From: Cepaea nemoralis
Taxonomy: Eukaryota > Mollusca > Gastropoda > Stylommatophora > Helicidae
Length of the DNA: 64,000 bases
Direction of reading: 5' to 3'
Assembly: GCA_014155875.1 (NCBI GenBank)
Contig: JACEFZ010006262.1
Span: 1-64,000 of the forward strand
A program made the position numbers and the translations under genes. The notes beneath the pieces are model-generated. The model ran no database searches, was not told the DNA's origin, and saw only the letters and a program-made list of their open reading frames with translations. This document shows positions 12,150-21,902 of the stretch, in pieces. Within the stretch, counting starts at the first letter, position 1; each line of letters opens with the position of its first letter.

Positions 12150-12186
12150 CCCCCCCCCCCCAATCGTCGGGGGGGGGGGGGGGGGG
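12150..12186. repeat. Poly-C / poly-G hairpin
   Basis: Twelve Cs, a 7-nt spacer AATCGTC, then about 18 Gs. The two runs are self-complementary and could form a hairpin, or the G run a quadruplex. Confidence 0.85.
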
Positions 12187-12746
12187 CAGGGATGATCAAA
12201 CCACCTTACATAACTTCACATTAGTATATGGGCCTTGTGGACCACTGTGGGCAATGGCTCACAGTGAGACTAAGGGTCCAAAAAGGGGGAGGGTAGACAA
12301 GCCCTTCCCATCCCCCCTCCCCCCCCCCCAAAAAAAAAAAAAATAAATAAATCTGCACTTCATCCGGCCAGGGTCTGCAGCAGGGGCGGTCATCCGGATG
12401 ACACACAGGGACGAGTAAGCTCATGAGGCGTATACTCTTGGAGAACAGAACGTCCTTATTTAAAAACAAAACATTTAAAAACATTGTCCTAAACAATAGC
12501 CCTAACCTTTCAATGGGAACCTTGTGACAACATTGGAGACTAAAGATATTAGAGACAGAGCTGGACAGAAGAAGACAATGCTGGATGCGATGATAAACCG
12601 GGTAAGAAGAATATCGGCGAGTGAGTTTATCAAACATGGAGACGATAGATGGTTGTGTGAATAACCCACAGGGACAACGACATAGATGGAGATCGAAAAT
12701 AAAACAGAGAAGAGGATTAGAGGCATAAACAGATTAGTCTCATTTC

Positions 12747-12967
12747 CTTTACATGACGTCACGGTCAATCCCCGCATTTGTTGGCTGTTTATGACTTCTT
12801 GGAAAGCTTACGTTCAGCAGTTTGCTATTGCTTCATGAATGACCAGCACTCATACCATTGTATGAACACCAACGAAAGGCTGTCTGCTTCCAAATCTCCC
12901 GCAACTGTGTTGTGAACGCGGTATGCGTGAATACGAATTGCTTCCGTAACTCCTTCGCCACAGAACC
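12747..12967 (-). repeat. SINE-b copy
   Basis: Minus strand: head GTGGCGAAGGAGTTACGG near 12955, diverged hairpin domain near 12815, tail GTGACGTCATGTAAAGGA. It forms the left arm of the minisatellite block, as at 43962. Confidence 0.6.
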
Positions 12968-12984
12968 GGCTGAACAATAAGACG

Positions 12985-13052
12985 TATCCGAAGTCGAACC
13001 CACAACTTCCGGAGCGTGACGTAGATGGCTGAACCATTTCGCCACGGAGACC
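12985..13052 (-). repeat. tRNA-like head next to the 69-bp array (SINE-e)
   Basis: On the minus strand, GTCTCCGTGGCGAAATGG and GGGTTCGACTTCGG look like A and B boxes, spaced as in a tRNA gene. The same head precedes the array at 44187. The array lies immediately 5' of this pol III-like promoter. Confidence 0.5.
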
Positions 13053-14160
13053 CCGTATGCAGGATATCGCCACTGGAGATCTTCATGTAAGACACTATCC
13101 TCCTGGCACTAGAAGAGAGCCCTGTATGCAGGATATCGCTACTGGAGATCTTCATGTACGACACTACCCTCCTGGCACTAGAAGAGAGCCCTGTATGCAG
13201 GATATCGTCACTGGAGATCTTCCTGTAAGACACTATCCTCCTGGCACTAGAAGAGAGCCCTGTATGCAGGATATCGCCACTGGAGATCTTCATGTAAGAC
13301 ACTATCCTCCTGGCACTAGAAGAGAGCCCTGTATGCAGGATATCGTCACTGGAGATCTTCATGTACGACACTACCCTCCTGGCACTAGAAGAGAGCCCTG
13401 TATGCAGGATATCGTCACTGGAGATCTTCATGTAGGACACTACCCTCCTGGCACTAGAAGAGAGCCCTGTATGCAGGATATCGTCACTGGAGATCTTCAC
13501 GTACGACACTACCCTCCTGGCACTAGAAGATAGCCCTGTATGCAGGATATCGTCACTGGAGATCTTCATGTACGACACTACCCTCCTGGCACTAGAAGAG
13601 AGCCCTGTATGCAGGATATCGTCACTGGAGATCTTCATGTACGACACTACCCTCCTGGCACTAGAAGAGAGCCCTGTATGCAGGATATCGTCACTGGAGA
13701 TCTTCATGTACGACACTACCCTCCTGGCACTAGAAGAGAGCCCTGTATGCAGGATATCGTCACTGGAGATCTTCATGTACGACACTACCCTCCTGGCACT
13801 AGAAGAGAGCCCTGTATGCAGGATATCGTCACTGGAGATCTTCATGTAGGACACTACCCTCCTGGCACTAGAAGAGAGCCCTGTATGCAGGATATCGTCA
13901 CTGGAGATCTTCATGTACGACACTACCCTCCTGGCACTAGAAGAGAGCCCTGTATGCAGGATATCGTCACTGGAGATCTTCATGTACGACACTACCCTCC
14001 TGGCACTAGAAGAGAGCCCTGTATGCAGGATATCGCCACTGGAGATCTTCATGTAAGACACTATCCTCCTGGCACTAGAAGAGAGCTCTGTATGGAGGAT
14101 ATCGTCACTGGAGATCTTCATGTACTACACTACCCTCCTGGTACCAGAAGAGAACCGTGC
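13053..14160. repeat. 69-bp minisatellite, 16 copies
   Basis: Tandem copies of a 69-bp unit containing TATGCAGGATATCGTCACTG and ACACTACCCTCCTGGCAC. 69 is 23 codons and the unit lacks stops in several frames, so it yields long repetitive ORFs on both strands (including 423 codons on the minus strand). Variants GTAAGACACTATCC and GTACGACACTACCC alternate, a sign of unequal exchange. The array is not interpreted as coding. Confidence 0.95.
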
Positions 14161-15054
14161 CCGCCGCATACCTCTACGTCTTTGATTTGTAAAGGATCGC
14201 TTTCATTACACATGGCTATCTCCATAAGTGCTGCAGTCCCCTCCCGTAGATAATGCAAGGAGACATTTAGTACTGCTACTTGTTGTTGGTGCGTATACTT
14301 GTATAATATTTATATCTATTGGTTTGCCTTACATTTTGATCATAATAAATCTATGTGAAATATGCCGGTAATCATGTATTGACTTGGCTGTTATTTTTAA
14401 TCAAATAGTAGTCCTACTCCTTTCTCGTATGTACCCTTCTCCAGAATAAATTATTGTGTGTTCAACAGTTGTAATTTTGCCCGACCCCTTCCATCTCATC
14501 TCACCTATGCCTAGAACATTCTTCGTTTTCAAGCTTTACATTTCTTCTTATCACATTGTTCAACCGTCCCAACTCATTTAATGTTCAAACATTCCATGTT
14601 CCTATTTGCAATTTATTTACCATTTTAAATTTATTTCCTATTTTAAATTTAGTCGTTATGATTTTGCAATGAGTAGCTGGATGAGGGTCTAGTGTCACCT
14701 GTGGCTCATGACTGTCCCTACCGGACGAGGATGTCCTAAGATAGCCATTAACGTCGTTCACTGCCACTAATATGTGACTATTCATGAAATCTTGGGAAGA
14801 TAATGTGGTGGTTTCCCTTTGACGTCCACATATACATGGGGGCCTTTAGCACGGCCTCTGACAGCCATTTGTCAGAACAAGTGCGTGCCCTGATCTGCAC
14901 AGCAGAATATGTGTCCACATATCCCGGTGGACACTCAGTCGCCAGGGCTGAGTTCCCCACACTGTTGCGTGTGTCCCATCCTCTACCACTGTTAGGTGCA
15001 GTTGAGATTTTTCCTTCCTAAACTTATGGTTTATGATGGCCAAAACTCTCCAGT

Positions 15055-15298
15055 GCCGGCTCCCTGGCCGAGGGATTATCAGCTTTCTCCGTTAACCCCG
15101 AATACTTTCGTGATTGACGTGAGCGCACGAGAATTAGAAGTGGTTCGAGTCGCGCCACTGACTTATGAGAGTATTGAGCCGGTCGCTCAGAAAGTCGTGG
15201 CGTATTAATGAGCGTAATCAAGCCTAGGAATCAACATACAGCTGAAAGATGCTGGTGTTGACCACAATATCCTGAAACAGGATGGAAACGCGGAAAAC
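15055..15298 (+). mobile_element. SINE-c, full length, with target-site duplication
   Basis: The second block copy lacks this segment (junction near 45454), which fixes its ends. The flanks AAAACTCTCCAGT (to 15054) and AAAAAATCTCCAGT (to 15312) are an imperfect TSD. The head CTCCCTGGCCGAGGGATTAT supplies the A box; a B-box-like GTTCGAGTCG lies near 15143. The shared hairpin domain is damaged here (GCTCAGAAAGTCG...TGAGCG). Confidence 0.75.
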
Positions 15299-15424
15299 AA
15301 AAAATCTCCAGTAAATTGAACTAAAGAACACACCTACTCCCAGTAATGTATACTGTCTACCATGTTTAAAAACGGTCATCTCTTTTTGATTACATACCAA
15401 TAGTTTGGGCATACGAATAGCGCC

Positions 15425-15969
15425 TTCTTAAGCAAATCTTACCATTGGTAATTTATAAACAATTCTATTCAAACAACTTCGGGGGGTGGCCACATTAACA
15501 AAATGAACAAACCAAATCAAATTAATGCAATGGACATAACAGTCATTAACATTAACTGTAAATATACTCCGTTTATGGCAGGGTGGGGGGGGGGGGGGGT
15601 GCGGGGTCTTGAGCCTGAGGAATTAAGGCCACCTGGCTCGTGCAGTCACCACGACCTGTGCAGGTTTGAGTGTTCTTTTTGTCCCCGACAAAAAAAAAAC
15701 AAACATAGAAAACTCCAAACCTTTCTAGGATTCCAACCATGGTCTCCCGAAGGAGAATCCGGCATTCTAGTCTCTCGGCCATAACAACTTAACATATTAA
15801 AGAACATTACCTATCCTAAAAATATTTCTAACATTTATAGTTCTGGCAATTACTTTGTAAATTTTTCGTTAATTTCATTTGTAAATCAACATTTACTGCC
15901 ATTCCCCAATATTTCAAGTTACTTAGTTACATTTCGTTTGCACATGTTAAAATCTGCTTTCCTGGCTTT
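15425..15969 (+). other. Unit tail, no gene
   Basis: AT-rich unit tail (TATAAACAATTCTATTC, CATAACAACTTAACATATTA) matching other units, interrupted by a G-run and a segment at 15600-15785 not seen elsewhere in the window. The 93-codon frame in that segment has no recognisable domain. Confidence 0.5.
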
Positions 15970-16222
15970 CCTAGACGCTCTTCACCGGTCTCCCTAAACA
16001 AGGTGACAGCCACTTTCTCCGTAATCTTGTTAACGCTAGTGAGTAACGTGACGACGGCGAGAATCGGTAGCGGTTCTAAACGCGTTGGTAACTTACGGGA
16101 TATGTGAGGTGGTCGCTCAGAAAGCAATGACAAACTACTGAGCGTAATCTTGCCAAGAAATCAACAATCCGCTGACAGATGCTGATGTTGACAGCGATGT
16201 CTTGTATAGCATATGCAAACAT
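15970..16222 (+). repeat. SINE-c copy
   Basis: Plus strand: head ACCGGTCTCCCTAAACAAGG, then the hairpin CGCTCAG...CTGAGCG around AAAGCAATGACAAACTA (16115-16145), then tail ending ATAGCATATGCAAA. The stem uses C-G where SINE-b uses T-A. Confidence 0.7.
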
Positions 16223-16948
16223 TTTAAATTTAGACTCTCTTGATGTTATACGTATTGTTATATTTATGGTTGGTGTCGTAGTTAATTTATTACTTTAGTG
16301 TCGTCCCTGGAGTGAGGGGAATCAACACCCACATTTTTATTAACCCAATATTATTGTCCTAGAGAAACCACCAGACTCCGTCCACAAAACTCCGTCAGTC
16401 TGTAGACACCTCTTTCTTACTCTCACTCACCCCTGGATCATGCCCCCTCTCATTCTTCCCCAACACAACATACTCAACAACTCTAGCTTTAAGAAATAAA
16501 TACAACAAATAATTTATTAAAGCAAAGAGTATGTGTGTGAGAAATGCGTGTGTGTAATGTGTAGAATGTGGGTCGAATATTCTAAGGTGTAAGTAGAGTC
16601 AGACCAGTGAATCAGGAGCAACGTTAGTTACATCACTGTGCTGAGCACACAACAGCACCAAGTATTACGGACAGATAACCTCACCAAGAAGATGTCTCTC
16701 CGGCCACGTGACGACTTTCTCCGATCACTCTGGAACAATCACGACACAAGTCATCAATGATAGACACTGTCCGATATTGGTCTCCACTCTAGCAAACATT
16801 GTGAATTTACACTGTTCAATAATGTTTGTTGATCAGAGAAACTTTCCAATAACTTAAATGTCACATGGGAAAATATAACTGTTCATAATCACTGGTTATA
16901 CGGTTTTTTCCCATATTAAACAAAAACAAACCTATAGTGTCCAGGTAG

Positions 16949-16973
16949 ATATATATATATATATATATAATAT

Positions 16974-17029
<56 letters not shown>
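16949..17029. repeat. (TA)n microsatellite
   Basis: TA run with a few TAA interruptions, inside the TG...CA element. Confidence 0.95.
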
Positions 17030-17030
<1 letters not shown>

Positions 17031-17119
17031 GGAATATGTGTTACGTATAGTGTTCTGATTCTACAGTGATGTAGCCTATCACTCAAGGAAAAATCACACA
17101 CATGTACATCAAGTCCTGC

Positions 17120-17317
17120 TCAGCAGAAGCCAGGTTTCTGCAGACCAACTAGGCCATGCGCCCAGTGTACAAGCCTCTCAGTAACCTCTGTCTTCCATCT
17201 GTGAGCTATCATGTCTTCAACTGTGGTATTAACTTCTTGGTAGTATATCATATCACCATCAACAAGTAGACCTGTAAATGGAACCTGTAGAATAGAGAAT
17301 CCCCTGGTGAGAGCAAC
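17120..17317 (-). CDS. Uncharacterised exon-like ORF, 65 codons
   Basis: Open from a TGA at 17318-17320 to a stop at 17120-17122, with no ATG near its start. A pyrimidine-rich acceptor TCTCTATTCTACAG ends at 17285, after which the frame gives VPFTGLLVDGDMIYYQEVN and ends ERLVHWAHGLVGLQKPGFC. Amino-acid composition is ordinary and not repeat-like, which suggests a last coding exon. AATAAA-type signals lie downstream on the same strand near 16510. I do not recognise the family. It may be host sequence captured by the element, part of an element gene, or chance. Confidence 0.4.
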   Translation of the reverse strand, partial: VALTRGFSILQVPFTGLLVDGDMIYYQEVNTTVEDMIAHRWKTEVTERLVHWAHGLVGLQKPGFC

Positions 17318-18460
17318 TCAATTCTGACCTTAATTAGGTGAGTGTAGGCCGGTAACAGCACTCAGATCTATAACAGAGAACCGAACTCTGTTATACGGCC
17401 AAATAGCTCATCACATTGGTCTGAGACATGGAAACACAAGGAAAGATTAAAGGAAACGGGTAGAAACCCAGCAGATGCCCTACTGGAAGATCCTACCATT
17501 TCACATTCCCTTCATCCCTCCCAACCATCCTCAATCCCACTACATTGTCCTTAACTCCCTGAGTTAAATGATTTATTACACAAGCTAGTTAAAGCCACAC
17601 AATAGGTTACTAGTGCCGACGCTCCTATAATACTTTCTATCACCGAACTTATAGAACATTCTAGCACTGCACCTATAATACATTCTATCACCGCACTGTA
17701 CTGTACTCTATTCCTAATCATACTCTAAGCTAGATATGATTAATAGACTACCATATGCCTATTCCGGTTGATGATTGAGACTATGCAATCACAGCCTGGA
17801 TCTATGTCTGCTGATAACTTTCAACACTTAGACATTATAGTCTCTCTCATGTAACACAACTCGGAATACTGCGCCGATCTTAACACTTCAGAATCCTTGG
17901 TCGACTCACTCTAACTTGTTTACCGCAACTGATTTTTAAATCGGGGCTTGAGTGACGTCACCACAAAGTTTAGACGCTGATCAGTCCAGAGTCTGGCTTT
18001 CTCCTTGTTTTTAGACTGACTGGAATCACCTCGCTGTCTAATTTGCTTTCATCGGGGAAAACTTTGCCTCTTACAACAAACGCCCTGTCTGTCTGTGAAC
18101 CAGGGGAACTTTCCCCACATCACATAATCCATCCGACGTCTGTCCAGACATTCCGTCTACGACTTCAAAGGCTGTCTCCCGCCTTGCAGGCTGATGGCGC
18201 TATTGTTCGTTTCGCGAACAACCCACATCATACAGAAATGCTGACAGTGTGCAGACAGTAGTCGCGACTTGTTATGTTCCTCAGTTCCCTACTCATCGAA
18301 GGATTGCCTGTTTTTGTAGACCAATGTCGGGTCTTATTTATGTACTAGTTACAACCGATTGTGTCCTTGAACACATGCTGTCGCTGTTATTTTATCATCT
18401 TATCGTCAATTACAGTGATTCCGCGACAGTTGGCCCTTGAAAAGCCAAATAATATATGTT

Positions 18461-18518
18461 TTATTTCTCAGCCTTTTTGCTAAGATCAAAGTATGCTATC
18501 TGCACTTGATCTCGCCAG
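18461..18518 (+). repeat. U2 snRNA-like head
   Basis: TTTCTCAGCCTTTTTGCTAAGATCAAAGTATGCTATCTG, close to the U2 5' end, preceded by the palindrome-like GGCCCTTGAAAAGCC. After CTATCTG it becomes repeat-specific (CACTTGATCTCGCC). Confidence 0.75.
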
Positions 18519-18866
18519 GGCCACGTGCAGAAGCTATCATCTGAATGACATACAGGGACGTGGAACCTCATGGGCCGATTCTGGCCACTGGGGGACAGCG
18601 CGCCCTTATTTTCAAAATGGAGTATTTTTACACGGACATACGTAATCCATGTTCACTGCTACAAAACCCCACCGCTGAGCGAGCTTACAGCAGGTCTTCA
18701 GTCGTCAGAAGCAGCTACATTTTCCCCTGACTTCCCCACAACATCCCCCTCGACGAGTGGCTCGCGTCTATTACGTTCCTCACACTTCCCGTGAGAGTGT
18801 CATATCGTTTCTCCTTTTCCTGTCCTGCGCTCAGATCCTGATTTTCAGCTTGGACACATTTGAATC

Positions 18867-19106
18867 AGACGGCTCCCTGGCGACTGTTTTACGGAAGCGG
18901 TTCGTGATCCCGCATTCCCACGTTCGAAACACAGCTGCGCGCGATTTGGCAGCAGAACGCGTTGCGTTGGTATTTTAAGGAATGGTATGGGTGCCGGTCG
19001 TTTAGAAAGCAATGGCAAGCTACTGAACGTAAACTTGCCAAGACATCACAACAGCAAAACAATGCTGGTGTTGACTTCAAAGGACATGCAACTAACATTT
19101 TTAAAT
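18867..19106 (+). repeat. SINE-b copy, plus orientation
   Basis: Head CTCCCTGGCGACTGTTTTAC (A-box-like), ACGTTCGAAACAC (B-box-like), hairpin CGTTTAG...CTGAACG around AAAGCAATGGCAAGCTA, tail TTCAAAGGACATGCAAC. It lies in the opposite orientation to most SINE-b copies here. Confidence 0.7.
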
Positions 19107-19390
19107 TAACATGCTTTAATCGCTGGTGGTGGCTATCCCACAACAAGTTTGTGGACATACTATAACATGTTTAACTTAACATGCTTTAATCGCTGGTGGT
19201 GGCTATCCCACAACAAGTTTGTGGACATACTATAACATGTTTAACTTAACATGCTTTAATCGCTGGTGGTGGCTATCCCACATCAAGTTTGTGGACATAC
19301 TATAACATGTTTAACTTAACATGCTTTAATCGCTGGTGGTGGCTATCCCACATCAAGTTTGTGGACATACTATAACATGTTTAACTTAAC
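19107..19390. repeat. 70-bp tandem repeat, four copies
   Basis: Period 70 (starts 19107, 19177, 19247, 19317; a partial fifth at 19387). The core TTAATCGCTGGTGGTGGCTA and CACAACAAGTTTGTGGAC derives from the unit segment seen once near 2950 in other forms and at 4505, 52935 and 56530. The last two copies share CACATCAAG, so the array grew stepwise. Confidence 0.9.
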
Positions 19391-19587
19391 ATGCTTTAAA
19401 AAGTGGCTTGATTCTGTCAGTGTTGATAACCATTGTTTTATTTTTTAATTTATGTTTATTTCCAGTTATTTTGATGGCCTAATGGTTACAATCAACTCCG
19501 CTATGGTTCAGTTAATAAAACTAATACAACAATCGTCGTGTGTATCTTTTACTGTCTCCTGCTACTCCTCCAATATGGAGTTCAGAG

Positions 19588-19712
19588 ATGTTTGTGACCA
19601 CTGTGTTAACGCGCTTGCGCTTACATTTCCCGTGCCCTGACTGCGGTTCAATCTTTACACCGGTCAGTTGGACTTAGAAGTTGACTTCTAGTTCAGAAAG
19701 TAATGCCAAAAA
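19588..19712 (+). repeat. SINE-a copy
   Basis: A-box-like GTGACCACTGTGTTAACG and B-box GGTTCAATC near 19645, then TTCAGAAAGTAATGCC. Confidence 0.6.
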
Positions 19713-19729
19713 ATAAAAAACAAGTTAGT

Positions 19730-19960
19730 TGCATATCCTTTAATGGGCGTTGCAGTCAACCCCAGCATTTTTTTGGCTATTCGTGATGTCTTAGCAAATT
19801 TACGCTCAGTAGTTTGTCATTGCTTTCTGAGTGACCGGCACTCAAACCATTGTAGGGAAACCAACGCAAGGCGTTCTGTTTTTCAAATCACCCGCAGCTG
19901 TGTTTCGAACACGGTAGGTGGGATTACGAATTGCGTCCGTAACGCCTTCGCCACGGAGCG
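19730..19960 (-). repeat. SINE-b copy
   Basis: Minus strand head GTGGCGAAGGCGTTACGG, B-box-like GTTCGAAAC, hairpin CACTCAG...CTGAGCG, which pairs with one G-U or mismatch, and tail TTAAAGGATATGCAAC. Confidence 0.7.
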
Positions 19961-19974
19961 GACACTGGCAAATT

Positions 19975-20220
19975 AATTAAGTTGCATGTCCATTACAGGA
20001 CGTTGCAGTCAACACCAGCATTTTTCAGCCACTGTTGATGTATTAGGAAAGTTTTTACGTTCAGTAGTTTGCCATTGATTTCTGAACGACCGGCTCACAT
20101 GCCCACCGTAAGTTACCAGCGCGGCGGCAAAGGCTGTCGATTCTCGCAGCTGGTGTTTTTCCCATGTTAATATACGGTATTACGAACAATGTCGCTAACC
20201 TCTTGGCCAGGGAGACGGCA
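19975..20220 (-). repeat. SINE-c copy
   Basis: Minus strand head CTCCCTGGCCAAGAGGTTAG, then hairpin CGTTCAG...CTGAACG: a SINE-c head joined to the T-A form of the stem. Tail ACGTCCTGTAATGGACATG. Confidence 0.7.
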
Positions 20221-20361
20221 AATTACTGAACGTAAAATTCCCAAAACAATCGACTTATGATGTGGGGTTGTTCACCACGTCATGCACCACATATGCAACA
20301 TTTGTAATGTGATTCCAGTCTTCTTTCTACCTGTTTAAATGTTATCACTAAATAAACATTG

Positions 20362-20546
20362 TGGTTGGATGAAGACTGACATACGCGATGAATTGGATTA
20401 GAGTGAGGAAGTTGCGCAATTCGTCTACCACATTGTTTTGCCAGAGTCCATTTGAATCCAGTGGCAAGACAAGTCAAGACGACTGGAGTCGAATACGGGA
20501 GCAGTGGGTGACCAGGGCACTCTACGTGCCTTGCCATGCCCGTTAA
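20362..20546. mobile_element. 185-bp insertion with TSD, copy 1
   Basis: Begins TGGTTGGATGAAGA and ends GCCATGCCCGTTA; flanked by AATAAACATTG and AATAAACTTTG. The same insert sits at the same place at 50021-50205 but is absent from the units near 2770, 6345, 29150, 54635 and 63345. It is a small non-autonomous element of unknown class. Confidence 0.65.
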
Positions 20547-21670
20547 AATAAACTTTGTACAGACCTGGGGCTGATGTAAATCCTTGTCTCGTATCTGTAA
20601 AGCAATACTTCTCGAGCTCTCAGCTGCCTTTGTCAACCCGGTACATACGACTAGACGGGTTGGCCGTTGAGTGTGCGACTTCGCTCATACTGTTCCTCAT
20701 GGCGGTACAGGATGTTCTGTATTCGGCGGTCGCTTACTCACAAGGTTCGAAACTCCATGGAGAGTGCGGGATAAAAAAGGAATGCATGGTTTAAAGGCGA
20801 CAGGGCGACTTCATTGCAACTTGTTTTATCCCATAGGTCTTGGTGTCTTTCCATAGAGCGGCCTGCCGCAAGCGTCGCACAAAGCTTGAACTCCGTATCT
20901 CCAGCGACGACTTCCATAACGTTATCAGTGGGAACACTATAAACCTAAGCCTTACCTCTTTTAATTTCTATAGATTTGTTTGTCATGATCATGTCATGAG
21001 GATAATCATTTTCGGCCATGTTTCGCCATCTCACACATCACCAGAGTCGTGGATCAGCGTTGTGTTCTGGTCTCGATTATGTCACGTGGTCTATCCATCT
21101 GGATATTTATCTCTCTGCCTTCCTTTTGTTCTTTCACCACAATCTTGCAGGTTGTTACTAAATTGTCTAGTTCTTTTTTTTCCTAATTAATAACATGTCC
21201 AAATAATCTTGACTGTCTATGTTTAATTTCTCCAATACGTTTATGGTTTTAATTTTTTCCTTGCAGCTTCAGGAGAAGCCACACAAACAAAAGCAGCAAA
21301 CTTAAATTAAAACAAGGGACATAACAACTTAACATATCAAGGGGCATTACTTAATATTAAATTATTTCTAACAATTACAGTTTTAACAATAAGTTGTTTA
21401 AATTTTCGGTAGTTTCATTTCTAAATCAACCTTGAATGCAAATTTAGAGTATTCGAAAGTATATACATTAAAGAAAAATAAACACCGTTTTAAAACAACT
21501 GATAAATTACTTAGCTACATTGCCTTATGCGAAACACAATTTGATAACATGCTTTCATTGCTTTTTCTGAAATAATAATAAATATATATTTATTAACTTC
21601 GCAACAAAGAATAAAAATGACATATTTTTGACTGGCCTTTGAAAGGCTAAATGAACTGGCTGTTTTATTT

Positions 21671-21720
21671 TATTTCTCGACCTTTTGGCTAATATCAGTG
21701 TATTATCTGCACTGGTTCTC
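21671..21720 (+). repeat. U2 snRNA-like head, first of a pair
   Basis: TTTCTCGACCTTTTGGCTAATATCAGTGTATTATCTG aligns with the U2 5' end with few differences. Confidence 0.75.
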
Positions 21721-21840
21721 ACCAGAGCCACATGCAGAGGCGGTCATCATAATGACACACAGAGACGTGCGGGTTTGATGGAGAGGTTCTGGCCCCTGTG
21801 GAACACTGAGCCTTCATTAAAAACAAAACCACAACAATCG

Positions 21841-21902
21841 CTTTCAAATTATCGAGCTTTGGGCTAAGATCAAAGTGTGGTCATCTACACTTGATCTGGC
21901 CA
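21841..21902 (+). repeat. U2 snRNA-like head, second of a pair
   Basis: ATCGAGCTTTGGGCTAAGATCAAAGTGTGGTCATCTA, about 170 bp after the first. Each is followed by GGTCATC...GACACAC, so the head-plus-body segment is duplicated in tandem. Confidence 0.65.

Larger units (their letters stand above)
12487..15420. repeat. Minisatellite block, copy 1
   Basis: Long duplicated segment shared with 43711-45600. The left arm starts at CATTGTCCTAAACAATAGCC, followed by SINE-b, a tRNA-like head, the 69-bp array, then about 0.9 kb of shared right flank (for example ACGAGGATGTCCTAAG near 14727 and 45129). The copies differ in array length (16 versus 5) and in a SINE-c insertion found only here. No coding gene is apparent outside the chance array frames. 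Confidence 0.75.
16274..18428. mobile_element. 2155-bp TG...CA element with 5-bp TSD (solo-LTR-like)
   Basis: Starts TGTCG and ends CGACA, flanked by direct repeats GTTGG at 16269-16273 and 18429-18433. Removing it rejoins TTTATGGTTGG to CCCTTGAAAAGCC, restoring the palindrome of the composite unit. TG...CA ends and a 5-bp TSD fit a long solo LTR or a small LTR-type element. I found no second LTR, primer-binding site or pol inside. It holds a TA microsatellite and an exon-like minus-strand ORF. A DNA transposon with short inverted ends is the alternative. Confidence 0.65.
11984..18433 (+). repeat. Composite repeat unit 3, heavily interrupted
   Basis: Starts with palindrome-like GGCAGGCCTCCAAAAGGCC. 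The head is degraded, but CTGCACTTCATCCGGCC at 12351 and GGCGGTCATCCGGATGAC mark the usual order. The 69-bp minisatellite block (12487-15420) then replaces the middle. The unit tail resumes at 15425-15960 and is followed by SINE-c. The TG...CA element at 16274-18428 sits exactly in the next palindrome. Confidence 0.6.
18434..21630 (+). repeat. Composite repeat unit 4 (about 3.2 kb)
   Basis: Regular unit: U2-like head, C-rich segment, SINE-b, a local 70-bp tandem repeat, SINE-a, SINE-b, SINE-c, then a 185-bp insertion. The GGCCGTTGAG, TTTTATCCCATAGG and CATGTTTCGCC blocks and the AT-rich tail (21240-21630) follow. No gene seen. Confidence 0.65.

Noticed and set aside
12850..14121. 423-codon minus-strand ORF and plus-strand ORFs of 158 and 237 codons with 23-residue repeats
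   Set aside because: They are the 69-bp minisatellite (23 codons) read in different frames on both strands; none has conserved protein features outside the repeat.
13053..14160. CRISPR-like array
   Set aside because: Contiguous identical 69-bp units with no unique spacers; eukaryotic context.
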